Shown here: piece after piece, positions 1-8,811 of the stretch
Numbering within the stretch: the stretch's first letter is position 1
Layout: every line of letters begins with the position of its first letter
DNA from: Streptomyces sp. NA02950
GTDB taxonomy: Bacteria; Actinomycetota; Actinomycetes; Streptomycetales; Streptomycetaceae
Assembly: GCF_013364155.1 (NCBI RefSeq)
Contig: NZ_CP054916.1
Coordinates: 1,611,001-1,675,000 of the forward strand
Length of the DNA stretch: 64,000 bases
Direction of reading: 5' to 3'
Program-made: the position numbers and the translations under genes
Notes under the pieces: generated by a model
Databases searched by the model: none
The model's input: only the letters and a program-made list of their open reading frames with translations
What the model was told of the DNA's origin: nothing

Positions 1-796
1 AGAGCACCTCGCCCGCGCCCGCCACCCCGCCGCCGACCACCGCGACCTCGATCTCGACCAGTGCGGCGGTCGCGGCGATCCCGGCGGCCAGCGCCTGGGC
101 CGCGCGGGCGAAGGAGGCCCGCGCGACCGGGTCACCGGCCCGCGCGGCGACGGCGACGGCTTCGGCGGTGGTGTCCCCGTCCGGGCCCGGGCGCCAGCCG
201 CCGTCCAGGGCCCGGCGGGCGATGTTGGGGCCGCTGGCGATGCGCTCGACGCAGCCGCGCGCCCCGCACGGGCACGGATCCCCGTCGAGGTCCACGCTGA
301 TGTGGCCGATGTGCCCGGCGTTGCCGGTGGGGCCCCGGTGCAGCCCGCCGCCCAGCACCAGTCCGCCCCCCACACCGGTGGACACCACCATGCACAGGGC
401 GGCGGTACGCCCGCGGGCCGCGCCCTGCCAGTGCTCGGCGGCCGTCATCGCCACCCCGTCCCCGACGAGGGTGACCGGCAGTTCGCCGGTGGTCTCCCGG
501 ACCCCGGCGACCAGCGGGAAGTCGCGCCAGCCGGGGATGTTGACCGGGCTGACGGTGCCGACGGAGGCGTCCACCGGGCCCGCGCTGCCGATCCCGACGG
601 CGGCCACCCGTGCCCAGTGGCCGGTGGCCGACAGCTCCCGCAGCACCGCGGAGACCTCCCGCATCACCGTGGCGCCGTCCTCCCGCGCGGGGGTGGCCCG
701 GCGGGCCCGTACGACCGGGGTGCCACTTCCGTCCACCAGAGCGCCCGCGATCTTGGTCCCGCCGATGTCCAGTGCGGCGATGAGGTCACATGGCAT
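1..796 (-). CDS. ROK family sugar kinase/regulator (partial, C-terminus off the left edge)
   Basis: ROK proteins are ATP-dependent sugar kinases (glucokinase, N-acetylglucosamine or fructokinase types) or repressors. No N-terminal DNA-binding domain precedes the ATP site here, so a cytoplasmic kinase is more likely. The phosphate-binding DIGGTK is at residues 10-15, a second glycine-rich STGVGGG segment lies mid-protein, and the ROK zinc signature is complete (GHIS followed by CPCGARGCVE). About 265 residues are visible. The ATG at 796 is preceded by an AGGAG ribosome site. It faces the LacI regulator across a shared operator, so that regulator probably controls it. Sugar substrate unknown. 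Confidence 0.9.
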   Translation of the reverse strand, partial: MPCDLIAALDIGGTKIAGALVDGSGTPVVRARRATPAREDGATVMREVSAVLRELSATGHWARVAAVGIGSAGPVDASVGTVSPVNIPGWRDFPLVAGVRETTGELPVTLVGDGVAMTAAEHWQGAARGRTAALCMVVSTGVGGGLVLGGGLHRGPTGNAGHIGHISVDLDGDPCPCGARGCVERIASGPNIARRALDGGWRPGPDGDTTAEAVAVAARAGDPVARASFARAAQALAAGIAATAALVEIEVAVVGGGVAGAGEVL

Positions 797-857
797 GGAT
801 GTCGACTCTCCTGGTGGGCCGGGCGCCAAGGGTGTGCGGGACCAGTCTTCCCTGCGG

Positions 858-884
858 CTGACAACGTTGTCCAGAGGCTATGCT
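858..884 (+). promoter_or_regulatory. Palindromic LacI-type operator in a divergent promoter region
   Basis: GACAACGTTGTC at 860-871 is a perfect 12-bp palindrome with the central CG step typical of LacI-family operators. It overlaps a possible -35 (CTGACA, 858-863) and lies upstream of a possible -10 (TATGCT, 879-884) for the regulator gene. The site sits between the ROK gene and the LacI gene, so autoregulation plus control of the kinase is the simplest reading. The palindrome is seen directly; the regulator assignment is inference. Confidence 0.7.
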
Positions 885-929
885 CGACACCGCTTCCGCC
901 ACCACGACCAGCGACGGGACGAGCGCACC

Positions 930-1994
930 GTGACCGACACCGCCCCGGCCCCCGCCGGCCGCACCACCGCACACCGCTACGGCACCCGGCCCACGATGAA
1001 GGACGTCGCCGCCCGAGCCGGGGTCGGGCTGAAAACCGTATCGCGCGTGGTCAACGGCGAGCCGGGGGTCACCCCGGACACCGAGCGCCGCGTCCAGGAG
1101 GCCATCACCGCGCTCGGCTTCCGCCGCAACGACAGCGCCCGCATCCTGCGCAAGGGCCGTACCGCCAGCATCGGCCTGGTGCTGGAGGATCTGGCCGACC
1201 CCTTCTACGGACCGCTGAGCCGCGCCGTGGAAGAGGTCGCGCGCGCCCACGGCGCACTGCTGATCAACGGCTCCAGCGCCGAGGACCCCGAGCGGGAGCA
1301 GGAGTTGGTGCTCGCCCTGTGCGCCCGGCGGGTGGACGGTCTGGTGGTCATCCCGGCCGGGCACGACCACCGCTATCTGGCCCCGGAGATAGCGGCGGGG
1401 GTGGCCACGGTCTTCGTCGACCGCCCGGCGGGCCGCATCGACGCCGACGCCGTGGTCTCCGACAGCTTCGGCGGGGCGCGGGAGGCCGTCGCCCATCTGA
1501 TCGCCCACGGCCACCGCAGGATCGGCTTCCTCGGCGACCAGCCGAGCATCCACACCGCCGCCGAACGGCTGCGCGGCTATCGGGCCGCGATGGCCGAGGC
1601 CGGGCTGCCGGTCCGGGACGCCTGGGTCTCGCTGGGCCCGACCGACCCGGCGCGGGTGCGGGCCGCGGCCACCGCCGCGCTGGACGCCGCGGAGCCGGTC
1701 ACCGCGCTCTTCGCGGGCAACAACCGGGTGACGGTCACCGTCGTCCGGGTGCTCGCCGAACGGGCCGCGCCCGCGCCCCCGGTGGCCCTCGTCGGCTTCG
1801 ACGACTTCGAGCTGGCCGATCTGCTCTCCCCCGCCGTCACCGTGGTCGCCCAGGACGCGGCCCAGCTCGGCCGTACCGCCGCCGATCTGCTCTTCCGCCG
1901 CCTGGACGGCGCGGGCGGCGAACCCCGCCGGGTCGTCCTGCCGACGCGGCTGATCCCCCGCGGCTCCGGCGAGCTGCCCCCGGCCGTGTCCTGA
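930..1994 (+). CDS. LacI family transcriptional regulator
   Basis: Cytoplasmic sugar-responsive repressor of 354 residues, normal for the family. The helix-turn-helix and hinge run from about residue 23 (MKDVAARAGVGLKTVSRVVN), followed by a periplasmic-binding-protein-like ligand core with the usual IGLVLEDLADPFY and VALVGFDDFELADLL segments. The GTG at 930 is chosen because it falls just after the divergent promoter; the ATG at 996 is an alternative but would leave only the bare HTH. The reading frame is open much further upstream, but that part overlaps the ROK gene and is not coding. Likely binds the palindrome at 860-871. Confidence 0.92.
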   Translation: MTDTAPAPAGRTTAHRYGTRPTMKDVAARAGVGLKTVSRVVNGEPGVTPDTERRVQEAITALGFRRNDSARILRKGRTASIGLVLEDLADPFYGPLSRAVEEVARAHGALLINGSSAEDPEREQELVLALCARRVDGLVVIPAGHDHRYLAPEIAAGVATVFVDRPAGRIDADAVVSDSFGGAREAVAHLIAHGHRRIGFLGDQPSIHTAAERLRGYRAAMAEAGLPVRDAWVSLGPTDPARVRAAATAALDAAEPVTALFAGNNRVTVTVVRVLAERAAPAPPVALVGFDDFELADLLSPAVTVVAQDAAQLGRTAADLLFRRLDGAGGEPRRVVLPTRLIPRGSGELPPAVS

Positions 1995-2083
1995 ACGGAC
2001 CCGCCCCGGTTGCCGCGCCCCCCGGACGCCCGCAGGGTGGGGGCGGAGGACCGGGACCCGGCCGCCGGGACGAGGGAGACGCG

Positions 2084-2536
2084 ATGAACGGGCGCATGAC
2101 GCGGACGATCTGCGCGGTGAGCCTCATGGCCGTGCTGGCGCCGGCCGCCGCCGGCTGCTCGGACGAGGGTGGCACCCCGTCGTCCGCGGTGTCCCGGGCC
2201 TCCGCCGCCGTGGCGTCGGCCACCGCGTCGGCCCAGGCCGAGCTGGACAAGATCAAGGGTGGGGAAAAGGCCACCCGCGATGTGAAGGCGGGCTCGGTGT
2301 CGCTCAACGGCCAGGGGCGGGCCGTGGCCCATCTGACCGTCACCAACTCCGGTGAGCGGGCGGCCTCCTACGCGATCCTGGTGAACTTCCGCAACGCCGA
2401 CAAGGATCTGGTCGACGCGGTCGTGGTGACCGTCTCCTCGGCCAAGCCGCGCACCCCCGTGAAGGCGACCGCGCGCAGCCACCGGAAGCTCACCGGAAAG
2501 ATCACCGCACAGGTCGGCACCGCGGTGCGCTACTGA
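2084..2536 (+). CDS. Small secreted lipoprotein, FxLYD-like domain
   Basis: A 150-residue protein with a short basic N-terminus, a hydrophobic segment and a lipobox-like AAAGC around residue 25, so it is probably exported and lipid-anchored. After an Ala/Ser-rich linker, the second half (VSLNGQGRAVAHLTVTNSG and following) has the alternating pattern of a small beta-sandwich like FxLYD domains. The ATG at 2084 follows a GAGGGAG ribosome site. It lies 90 bp after the LacI gene and may be read through from it, but nothing links the functions. Function unknown. Confidence 0.75.
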   Translation: MNGRMTRTICAVSLMAVLAPAAAGCSDEGGTPSSAVSRASAAVASATASAQAELDKIKGGEKATRDVKAGSVSLNGQGRAVAHLTVTNSGERAASYAILVNFRNADKDLVDAVVVTVSSAKPRTPVKATARSHRKLTGKITAQVGTAVRY

Positions 2537-2637
2537 GCGCTCCGCGGTGCCGATCTGCCGGGAGGTGCGGTCGTCCGTCCGCGGCTGCGTCGTGGCCGGC
2601 CGCGCCCACGCGGCGGAGCCGCACATCGACACAGCCC

Positions 2638-2656
2638 CGCGCCCCTTCGGGGCGCG
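2638..2656. terminator. Bidirectional hairpin terminator
   Basis: CGCGCCCC and GGGGCGCG are perfectly paired around a TTC loop. The hairpin lies between the convergent lipoprotein gene (stop 2536) and SHOCT gene (stop 2666). There is no T-tract, as is usual in streptomycetes. Confidence 0.6.
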
Positions 2657-2665
2657 ACCGACTCC

Positions 2666-3049
2666 TCAGGCGGCGAGCACCTTGGCCTTGGCCCGTTCGT
2701 ACTCCTCGGTGGTGATGTCGCCGTGGTCCTTGAGCTCCACCAGCCGTGACAGCTCCTCCGCGCGACCGGTTCCGGCGGTCGTGCGCACGAACTCCCGGAA
2801 GTCCTCCTCGGCCTTCTCCGCCCGCGCCATCTGGCGCTGTCCCATGCCCTTGCCGCGGGCCATGAGATACACGAAGACTCCGAGGAAGGGCAGGATGACC
2901 ACGAAGACCGTCCAGCCGGCCTTGGCCCAGCCACTCAGCGAGTCATCGCGGAAGACGTCGCCGAAGACGTGGAACAGCAGGATCAGCCACAGGACCCATA
3001 GGAAGATCCACATCGTGGTCCAGAACACATTCAGCAGTGGGTAGTCCAT
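2666..3049 (-). CDS. SHOCT domain small membrane protein
   Basis: A 127-residue protein with two predicted membrane helices: WTTMWIFLWVLWLILLFHV near residue 10 and a WTVFVVILPFLGVFVYL segment near residue 50. A charged linker follows, then a C-terminal SHOCT motif (LSRLVELKDHGDITTEEYE) of the kind thought to mediate oligomerisation. The ATG at 3049 follows a GGGAGG ribosome site; an upstream in-frame start would add 19 residues without one. The exact role of these proteins is not known. Confidence 0.85.
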   Translation of the reverse strand: MDYPLLNVFWTTMWIFLWVLWLILLFHVFGDVFRDDSLSGWAKAGWTVFVVILPFLGVFVYLMARGKGMGQRQMARAEKAEEDFREFVRTTAGTGRAEELSRLVELKDHGDITTEEYERAKAKVLAA

Positions 3050-3213
3050 CGTCTGCCTCCCGTCGGACACGCCCGGCGGGACCACGAGGGTCCCACCCGG
3101 GCCCACGTGTCCAGCTTACGTCCGCGGACCGGACCGCCCCGGTCGGCGCAAGCCGGGGTGCCGGACGGGCGCGGGTGCGTAGGAATGGGGAGTGGAGAGA
3201 CGAAGGGCGGCTG

Positions 3214-3843
3214 ATGGACCTCCAGATTCTTCCGCTTGCCGTCACCATGATGGCGGGTCCGCAGATCGTTGCCGATGTGATCCTCGTGACCACGCGGCGG
3301 CCGGTGCGGGTCTCGCTGGCGTTCCTGCTGGGCGTGGCGATCGCGACGACGGCCGGGGTCGCCCTCACCCGGGGGATCTTCGCGTTGCTGGGCAGCGCGG
3401 TGTCACCGGGCAGCCCCGAGCAGCGTGGGTCGGCGGCGACCGTGCTCCAACTGGTGCTGGTCGGGCTGCTGGTGGCGGCCGCGGTGAAGAACTATGTGAA
3501 GCGCGAGACGGTCGAGCCGCCGAAGTGGCTGGGCTCGCTGATGGAGGCGGGTCCCGGCAGGGCGTTGGTCACCGGGCTGCTGATCATCCTCTGTATGCCG
3601 TCCGACATCGTGGTCATGCTGACCGTGGGGGCCTCGCTGGAGCAGTATGACGAGGGGCTGGTGGAGGCGCTGCCGTTCATCGGGCTCACCGTGCTGATCG
3701 CCGCGCTGCCGCTGCTGGTCTATCTGCTCTTCGGCCGCCGGGCGCGGGAGGCCATGCCCCGGCTGCGGGAGTGGCTGAACAGCTACAGCTGGGTGGTCAA
3801 TATCGCGGCCTGCCTGATCTTCATCGTGCTGATCCTCACCTGA
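3214..3843 (+). CDS. GAP family integral membrane protein
   Basis: 209 residues with about six hydrophobic segments and a LysE/Sap-like arrangement, matching the actinobacterial GAP (Sap, sulfolipid-addressing-like) family. These are presumed exporters of lipid or small-molecule cargo, but the substrate is not predictable here. The ATG at 3214 begins the first hydrophobic stretch (LQILPLAVTMMAGPQIVADV) and has GAAGGG about 6 bp upstream. It is convergent with the next gene. Confidence 0.75.
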   Translation: MDLQILPLAVTMMAGPQIVADVILVTTRRPVRVSLAFLLGVAIATTAGVALTRGIFALLGSAVSPGSPEQRGSAATVLQLVLVGLLVAAAVKNYVKRETVEPPKWLGSLMEAGPGRALVTGLLIILCMPSDIVVMLTVGASLEQYDEGLVEALPFIGLTVLIAALPLLVYLLFGRRAREAMPRLREWLNSYSWVVNIAACLIFIVLILT

Positions 3844-3878
3844 GGCCCCGCCGGGACCTCGGCGCTTTCCAGGGGCCG

Positions 3879-5201
3879 TCAGCCCTTGAGGCGGCCGCGG
3901 TCGGCGGCGCCGGTGCGGCCGGTCGCGGCCAGCAGGGCGATCACCGCGAGCGCGGCCAGCAGGATCAGCACCAGGAACAGCACGGTGAGCACGGTGGGGT
4001 GGTTCCACAGCGCGAACACCGCGACCGGGACCAGCAGGGCCGCGACGGTCAGCCCGCGCCGGTGGTCCGCCGTCCAGGTGCCGGCCCGTCCGGTGCGCAT
4101 CCCGTGGTCGGCGCCCCAGCGGGCGGCGGTGTCGGCGGCCTGCTCGGCGGTGCCGCGGACCGCGCACGGCAGCCGTCCGGGCCCGGCGAGATACGCGCCG
4201 AGGGCGACCACGAGGGAGAGCACCAGCACGGTGACCACGGTGACCCGCAGAAAGCGCACCACGGTGTCGAAGATGACCGAGGCGGCGGCCCGGGAGAGCA
4301 CGCCCGACGGCACATGGCCCAGGTAGTAACGGCGGCCGACGACCAGGGCGAGCGCGAGCACGAGCGAGGCGGCCGCGGCGCCCAGGGCGGCGCGGGCCAG
4401 GGCGCGGCGGCGCCGGTGGGCCAGCAGCACCCCGGTGCCGCCGAGGGCGAAGGTCAGCAGCGGGAGCCAGTTCCCGGCCAGGTCGAGCAGCCGGGCGGAG
4501 CGTCTGATGGTGTCGAGTTGGTCGGAGTGGAAGAGGATCAGCTTCTGGTCGATGTCCGGGATGCCGTCGGCGGAGGGGAACCCGGCGGCCACCAGCTGCT
4601 GTTTGACCCGTTCCACGGCGGGGCCGACGTTGAGCACGACGGTGTCGCCCTCGACGCCGACCGGGCCGTGGCGCTTGCCGGTCAGGGCGTCGACGACGGC
4701 CGCGTGGGCGGCCCGGTTGGCTCCGGTCCACACCGCGGCGAACTGCTCGCTGTGCACGATGTGCGCGGCGATCCTCCGCACCGCCTGGTCGAGGGCGGCG
4801 TCCCATTGCGGTGCCAGCCCCTCGACGGTGTCGGCCGCCTTCGGCGGAAGGCCCTGGGCGCGCATCCAGTCGGCGATGTCGGAGGTGAACTCCCGGCTGT
4901 TGCGGCGCATGTCGACGGCCTCGCCGACCCGTTGCACGGCGGTGTCCTGGATGGCCGGGTCGGTGGCGAGCGGGGCCACGGTCGCCACGAAGCGGTCGGT
5001 GTCCAGGACGTTGTCGTGGACCCACACGGTCAGCACCGACGCCGGGACGAGCAGACAGGCCAGCAGGATCAGCAGGGCCGAGGCGGTGCTTCTGACGAGC
5101 CGTCCGGGCCCGCGCGGCCACCCCCGGGGGCCGTCCCGCCCGGCCGGGGCGGACGGCCCCGGCGGGGGCGTACCCGGCGGGTCGTCATGGGCGCTCGCCA
5201 T
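3879..5201 (-). CDS. Actinobacterial integral membrane protein, unknown function
   Basis: 440 residues: a proline-rich cytoplasmic N-terminus, a membrane helix at about 40-60, and a long extracytoplasmic region of roughly 170 residues containing VHDNVLDTDRFVATVAPLA and many helices. Three to four further membrane helices follow in the C-terminal half and the protein ends in a basic tail. The overall layout matches a widespread uncharacterised Streptomyces membrane family. I see no catalytic motif. It probably stands alone in its own transcription unit. Confidence 0.8.
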   Translation of the reverse strand: MASAHDDPPGTPPPGPSAPAGRDGPRGWPRGPGRLVRSTASALLILLACLLVPASVLTVWVHDNVLDTDRFVATVAPLATDPAIQDTAVQRVGEAVDMRRNSREFTSDIADWMRAQGLPPKAADTVEGLAPQWDAALDQAVRRIAAHIVHSEQFAAVWTGANRAAHAAVVDALTGKRHGPVGVEGDTVVLNVGPAVERVKQQLVAAGFPSADGIPDIDQKLILFHSDQLDTIRRSARLLDLAGNWLPLLTFALGGTGVLLAHRRRRALARAALGAAAASLVLALALVVGRRYYLGHVPSGVLSRAAASVIFDTVVRFLRVTVVTVLVLSLVVALGAYLAGPGRLPCAVRGTAEQAADTAARWGADHGMRTGRAGTWTADHRRGLTVAALLVPVAVFALWNHPTVLTVLFLVLILLAALAVIALLAATGRTGAADRGRLKG

Positions 5202-5329
5202 GCCACCATCTCCCGCCCTCCCCGGCGGTGCCGCATCCCGGGTGACACGTCCGGGTGAGCGGATGTGGCCGGGCGGGTCAGGCGTCCGGGCGACGGGCCG
5301 TCAGCCGGGTCCGGTCACCGGTGCCGGGC

Positions 5330-6619
5330 TCAGCGCGGGGAGCCCTCCGGCGCGCGTCCGGCCAGCGCGTCGAGCCGGCCGCGGGCCAGTCCGGTCAGCC
5401 GCTCGACCTCGGCGGCGTCCAGCGCCCCGCAGTCCAGCCCGCGCAGCAGATGGCCGCTGAGCGCCCGGGCGGTGGCGGGCTCGTCCATCACGGCGCCGCC
5501 CGCGCGCCGCACATAGGCGGACAGCCGGGCCGCGGCCGCCTCCAGGCCCTCGCGGTAGAAGCCGTAGACGGCGGCGTAGCGGGTGGGGAGATGGCCGGGG
5601 TGCATGTCCCAGCCCTGGTAGTACGCACGGGCCAAGGAGCGCCGGACGAGGCGGTGGTGGAGCCGCCAGGCGTCGTGGACGTGTTCGGCCGGGCCGACGG
5701 GCAGCACGTTGGTCGAGCCGTCGGAGAGCCGGACGCCGGTGCCCGCGGCGGCCACCTGCATCACGGCCTTGGCGTGGTCGGCGACGGGGTGGTCCGGGGA
5801 CTGGTGGGCGGGGCTCACCCCGCAGGCGGCGCTGTAGTCGAAGGTGCCGTAGTGCAGTCCGGTGGCGCGCCCCTGGGCAGCGTCGATCATCCGGGCGACG
5901 GTGGCGCGGCCGTCGGGGCCGAGCACGGCCTGGGTGGTCTCGATCTGGATCTCGAAGCCGATCCGGCCCGGCGTGAGTCCGCATGACCTCTCGAACTCCT
6001 CGCACAGCCGCACCATGGCGGCGATCTGCTCGGGATAGGTGACCTTGGGCAGGGTGAGCACCAGGCCGTCGGGGAGGCCGCCGGAGTTCATCAGCCCGGT
6101 GAGGAAGATGTCCAGGGTGCGGATGCCGCGGTCGCGGACGGCGGCCTCCATGCACTTCATCCGGATGCCGACGTACGGCGGCGCGGTGCCGTCGGCGTGG
6201 GCGGCGGCGAGGAGGGAGGCGGCGCGGGCCGCCGCGGCGTCCTCCTCTTCATCGGGGCGCGGGCCGTAGCCGTCCTCGAAGTCGATGCGCAGATCCTCGA
6301 CCGGTTCGCGCTCCAGCTTGGCGCGCACCCGCCGGTGGACGGGCTCGGCGAGCTCATCGGGGAGGCCGAGGACGGCGGCGAGGGAGGCGGCGTCGGGCGC
6401 GCACTGGTCGAGGGCGGCCAGCGCCTGGTCGCCCCAGGAGCGGACGGTGTCGGCCGCGAAGGCGTCGGCGGGGACGTAGACGGTGTGGACGGGCTGGCGG
6501 GTGCCGGGGTCGCCGGGGAAGCGGCGGGCGAGTTCGGCGTCGACGGTGGCGAGGGAGGCGGCGATGTCCTCGCGTACGGCACCCGGAAGGGTGGTCTCCA
6601 CCGTCTCGCCCCGGACCAT
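5330..6619 (-). CDS. DUF6986 family, HpcH/HpaI aldolase / citrate-lyase-beta-like enzyme
   Basis: 429 residues with a TIM-barrel aldolase look: the metal and CoA-ester lyase landmarks RIDFEDGYG, IGFEIQIETTQAV (glutamate ligand region) and LHYGTFDYSAACG are visible. Family members are predicted lyases of 3-hydroxy or 2-oxo acids; substrate unproven. The ATG at 6619 is chosen because GGAGG lies just upstream; an upstream in-frame start would add 9 residues. A perfect inverted repeat at 6658-6674 in its promoter region resembles the site before the NCS2 permease at 26759, hinting at ureide or purine-related control. Confidence 0.8.
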   Translation of the reverse strand: MVRGETVETTLPGAVREDIAASLATVDAELARRFPGDPGTRQPVHTVYVPADAFAADTVRSWGDQALAALDQCAPDAASLAAVLGLPDELAEPVHRRVRAKLEREPVEDLRIDFEDGYGPRPDEEEDAAAARAASLLAAAHADGTAPPYVGIRMKCMEAAVRDRGIRTLDIFLTGLMNSGGLPDGLVLTLPKVTYPEQIAAMVRLCEEFERSCGLTPGRIGFEIQIETTQAVLGPDGRATVARMIDAAQGRATGLHYGTFDYSAACGVSPAHQSPDHPVADHAKAVMQVAAAGTGVRLSDGSTNVLPVGPAEHVHDAWRLHHRLVRRSLARAYYQGWDMHPGHLPTRYAAVYGFYREGLEAAAARLSAYVRRAGGAVMDEPATARALSGHLLRGLDCGALDAAEVERLTGLARGRLDALAGRAPEGSPR

Positions 6620-6657
6620 TCCCGCACCTCCACGCCTCGACCGCACGGATCCACACT

Positions 6658-6674
6658 TTCAACAATTCGTTGAA
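6658..6674 (-). promoter_or_regulatory. 17-bp inverted-repeat operator upstream of the DUF6986 gene
   Basis: TTCAAC-N5-GTTGAA is a perfect inverted repeat 39 bp upstream of the chosen start codon. The half-site TTCAAC/GTTGAA recurs as ATCAACAG/CTGTTGAA at 26655-26671 before the nucleobase permease. The repeat is directly visible; that one regulator (GntR or IclR type) binds both is inference. Confidence 0.6.
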
Positions 6675-6747
6675 TGAACGTATCCGGGCGGCGCGGGCGG
6701 GTCAACACCCGCGTCCGGCGGGCCCGATACGGGCGCGGACAGCCGCG

Positions 6748-6778
6748 GGGCCCCGTACGCGGCGGGCGTACGGGGCCC
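6748..6778 (-). terminator. Strong hairpin terminator after etfA
   Basis: GGGCCCCGTACGC pairs perfectly over 13 bp with GCGTACGGGGCCC around a 5-nt loop, about 20 bp downstream of the etfA stop codon. It also separates the etf operon from the divergent promoter region of the DUF6986 gene. Confidence 0.75.
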
Positions 6779-6798
6779 ACGGGCGGGCTCGGCGGGGA

Positions 6799-7761
6799 TC
6801 AGCCCTTGCGGGTCTTGACCTCTTCGGTGAGCTGCGGGACGACCTCGAAGAGGTCGCCGACCACGCCGTAGTCGACCAGATCGAAGATCGGGGCCTCGGC
6901 GTCCTTGTTGATCGCCACGATCGTCTTCGAGGTCTGCATACCGGCACGGTGCTGGATCGCACCGGAGATACCCGCCGCGATGTACAGCTGCGGCGAGACC
7001 GACTTGCCCGTCTGACCCACCTGGCTGGTGTGCGGATACCAGCCCGCGTCCACCGCCGCACGCGACGCACCCACAGCGGCACCCAGCGCATCGGCCAGCG
7101 CCTCCACCACGGGGAAGTTCTCCGCACCCCCCACACCACGGCCACCGGAAACCACGATCGCGGCCTCCGTCAGCTCCGGACGCCCGGTCGACTCACGCGC
7201 CGTACGCGAGGTCACCTTCGTCCCCCTGGCCTGCCCGGAGAAGGAAACACTCAACGGCTCCACGGTACCCGCGGCCGCGGCGGCCTCCGGAGCGGCCGAG
7301 TTGGGCTTGACCGTGATCACCGGCGTGCCCCTGGAGACCCGGGACCTGGTGGTGAAAGCGGCGGCGAAGACCGACTGGCTCGCCACCGGACCCTCCTGAC
7401 CCGCCTCCAGATCAACCGCGTCGGTGATGATGCCGGACCCGATGCGCAGCGCCAGCCGGGCCGCGATCTCCTTGCCCTCCGCGGAGGACGGCACCAGCAC
7501 CGCGCCCGGAGACACCGCCTGGTACGCGGCATGCAGCGCGTCCACCTTCGGGACCACCAGATAGTCGGCGAACTCCGGCGCCTCGGCGGTCAGAACCCTG
7601 ACCGCGCCGTACTCGGCGAGGGTGGCGGCAGTGGCCTGCGCACCGGCGCCCACAGCCACCGCCACCGGCTCACCGATACGGCGGGCCAGGGTCAGCAGCT
7701 CCAGAGTGGGCTTGCGGACGGCACCGTCCACATGATCGACAAAGACAAGGACTTCAGCCAT
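6799..7761 (-). CDS. etfA: Electron transfer flavoprotein subunit alpha
   Basis: FAD-binding alpha subunit of the ETF heterodimer, which takes electrons from acyl-CoA dehydrogenases and passes them to ETF-quinone oxidoreductase. 320 residues is the standard length. The C-terminal FAD domain signature is present ([61 protein letters not shown]). The ATG at 7761 lies 55 bp after etfB on the same strand, so the two are co-transcribed as usual. Confidence 0.97.
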   Translation of the reverse strand: MAEVLVFVDHVDGAVRKPTLELLTLARRIGEPVAVAVGAGAQATAATLAEYGAVRVLTAEAPEFADYLVVPKVDALHAAYQAVSPGAVLVPSSAEGKEIAARLALRIGSGIITDAVDLEAGQEGPVASQSVFAAAFTTRSRVSRGTPVITVKPNSAAPEAAAAAGTVEPLSVSFSGQARGTKVTSRTARESTGRPELTEAAIVVSGGRGVGGAENFPVVEALADALGAAVGASRAAVDAGWYPHTSQVGQTGKSVSPQLYIAAGISGAIQHRAGMQTSKTIVAINKDAEAPIFDLVDYGVVGDLFEVVPQLTEEVKTRKG

Positions 7762-7816
7762 GGGAATCGCTCTCCTGCGAAATGCGAGATGTCGGGGGCG
7801 GTAGGGACGGCGCGGC

Positions 7817-8611
7817 TCAGATGAACTTCTGGCCCGCCAGGAACTCGGCGAGCTGCCTACCGCCCTCGCCCTCGTCCTTGACGATCGTGCCCGCGGTGCG
7901 GGCCGGACGCTCCGCAGCGGAGTCGACCGCGGTCCAGGCACCCTCCAGACCGACCTCGCCCCCGTCGATCTCCAGGTCCTCCAGGCCCCAGGAGGTCACC
8001 GGCTTCTTCTTCGCCGCCATGATCCCCTTGAAGGACGGGTAACGCGCCTCGCCCGACTGATCGGTCACCGACACCACCGCCGGAAGCGACGCCTCCAGCT
8101 GCTCGGTGGCCGTATCACCGTCCCGGCGGCCCCTGACCGTGCCGTCCTCGACCGAGACCTCCGACAGCAGGGTCACCTGCGGAACACCCAGCCGCTCGGC
8201 CAGCAGCGCCGGAAGCACACCCATCGTCCCGTCCGTGGACGCCATACCGCAGACCACCAGGTCGTAACCGGCCTTCTCCACCGCCTTGGCCAGCACCAGC
8301 GACGTGCCCAGCACATCCGTGCCGTGCAGACCGTCGTCCTCCACGTGCACCGCCTTGTCCGCACCCATGGACAGCGCCTTGCGCAGCGCGTCCTTGGCAT
8401 CCTCCGGACCCACGGTCAGCACCGTGATCTCCGCGTCACCGTCACCGTCGTAGTCGTCGGCGATCTGCAGGGCCTGCTCGACCGCGTACTCATCCAGCTC
8501 CGAGAGCAGGCCGTCCACGTCGTCACGGTCGACGGTCAGGTCTTCGGCGAAGTGCCGGTCGCCGGTGGCGTCGGGCACGTACTTCACACAGACAACGATC
8601 CTCAAGCTCAC
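7817..8611 (-). CDS. etfB: Electron transfer flavoprotein subunit beta
   Basis: AMP-binding beta subunit of ETF, 264 residues. The N-terminal IVVCVKYVPD, the VCGMASTDGTMGVLPALLAE segment and the recognition-loop region near SFKGIMAAKKKPV are conserved. The start is GTG at 8611 preceded by GTAGGAGAG. It heads an etfBA operon. The upstream region contains an AT-rich palindromic element (8726-8741) that may regulate it. Confidence 0.97.
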   Translation of the reverse strand: MSLRIVVCVKYVPDATGDRHFAEDLTVDRDDVDGLLSELDEYAVEQALQIADDYDGDGDAEITVLTVGPEDAKDALRKALSMGADKAVHVEDDGLHGTDVLGTSLVLAKAVEKAGYDLVVCGMASTDGTMGVLPALLAERLGVPQVTLLSEVSVEDGTVRGRRDGDTATEQLEASLPAVVSVTDQSGEARYPSFKGIMAAKKKPVTSWGLEDLEIDGGEVGLEGAWTAVDSAAERPARTAGTIVKDEGEGGRQLAEFLAGQKFI

Positions 8612-8725
8612 GCCGGCTCTCCTACTGCATCGTCTCTTCCGAGCTGCCTTGTGCTGGCAGCATAGGCGCCTCCAGGGGCGCTACCCGCTCGGTTCCCGGT
8701 CGGGGCGGCCCATGCACCGAACGAA

Positions 8726-8741
8726 ATATTACTCGTCAGTA
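8726..8741 (-). promoter_or_regulatory. Possible promoter/operator of etfBA
   Basis: On the minus strand TAATAT (8726-8731) could be a -10 element. It overlaps an imperfect palindrome with TACT/AGTA arms (8730-8741), similar in style to TetR-type operators of lipid catabolism genes. No good -35 is seen. This is a weak candidate. Confidence 0.3.
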
Positions 8742-8811
8742 CACCCAGCGCGTTCCCCGTACGCAACCCGCACGAACTGTGACGTTGCCAACGGACGATC
8801 AGCGGGACGAC

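Noticed and set aside
302..2083. Long open frame running through the LacI gene into the lipoprotein gene
   Set aside because: It is a shadow: the stretch overlapping LacI is low-complexity Arg/Pro/Gly in the wrong frame. Only the part from 2084 has a ribosome site, signal peptide and domain.
8565..8811. Plus-strand ORF upstream of etfB
   Set aside because: It overlaps the etfB start antisense and has atypical composition with no ribosome site; this gap looks like promoter DNA.
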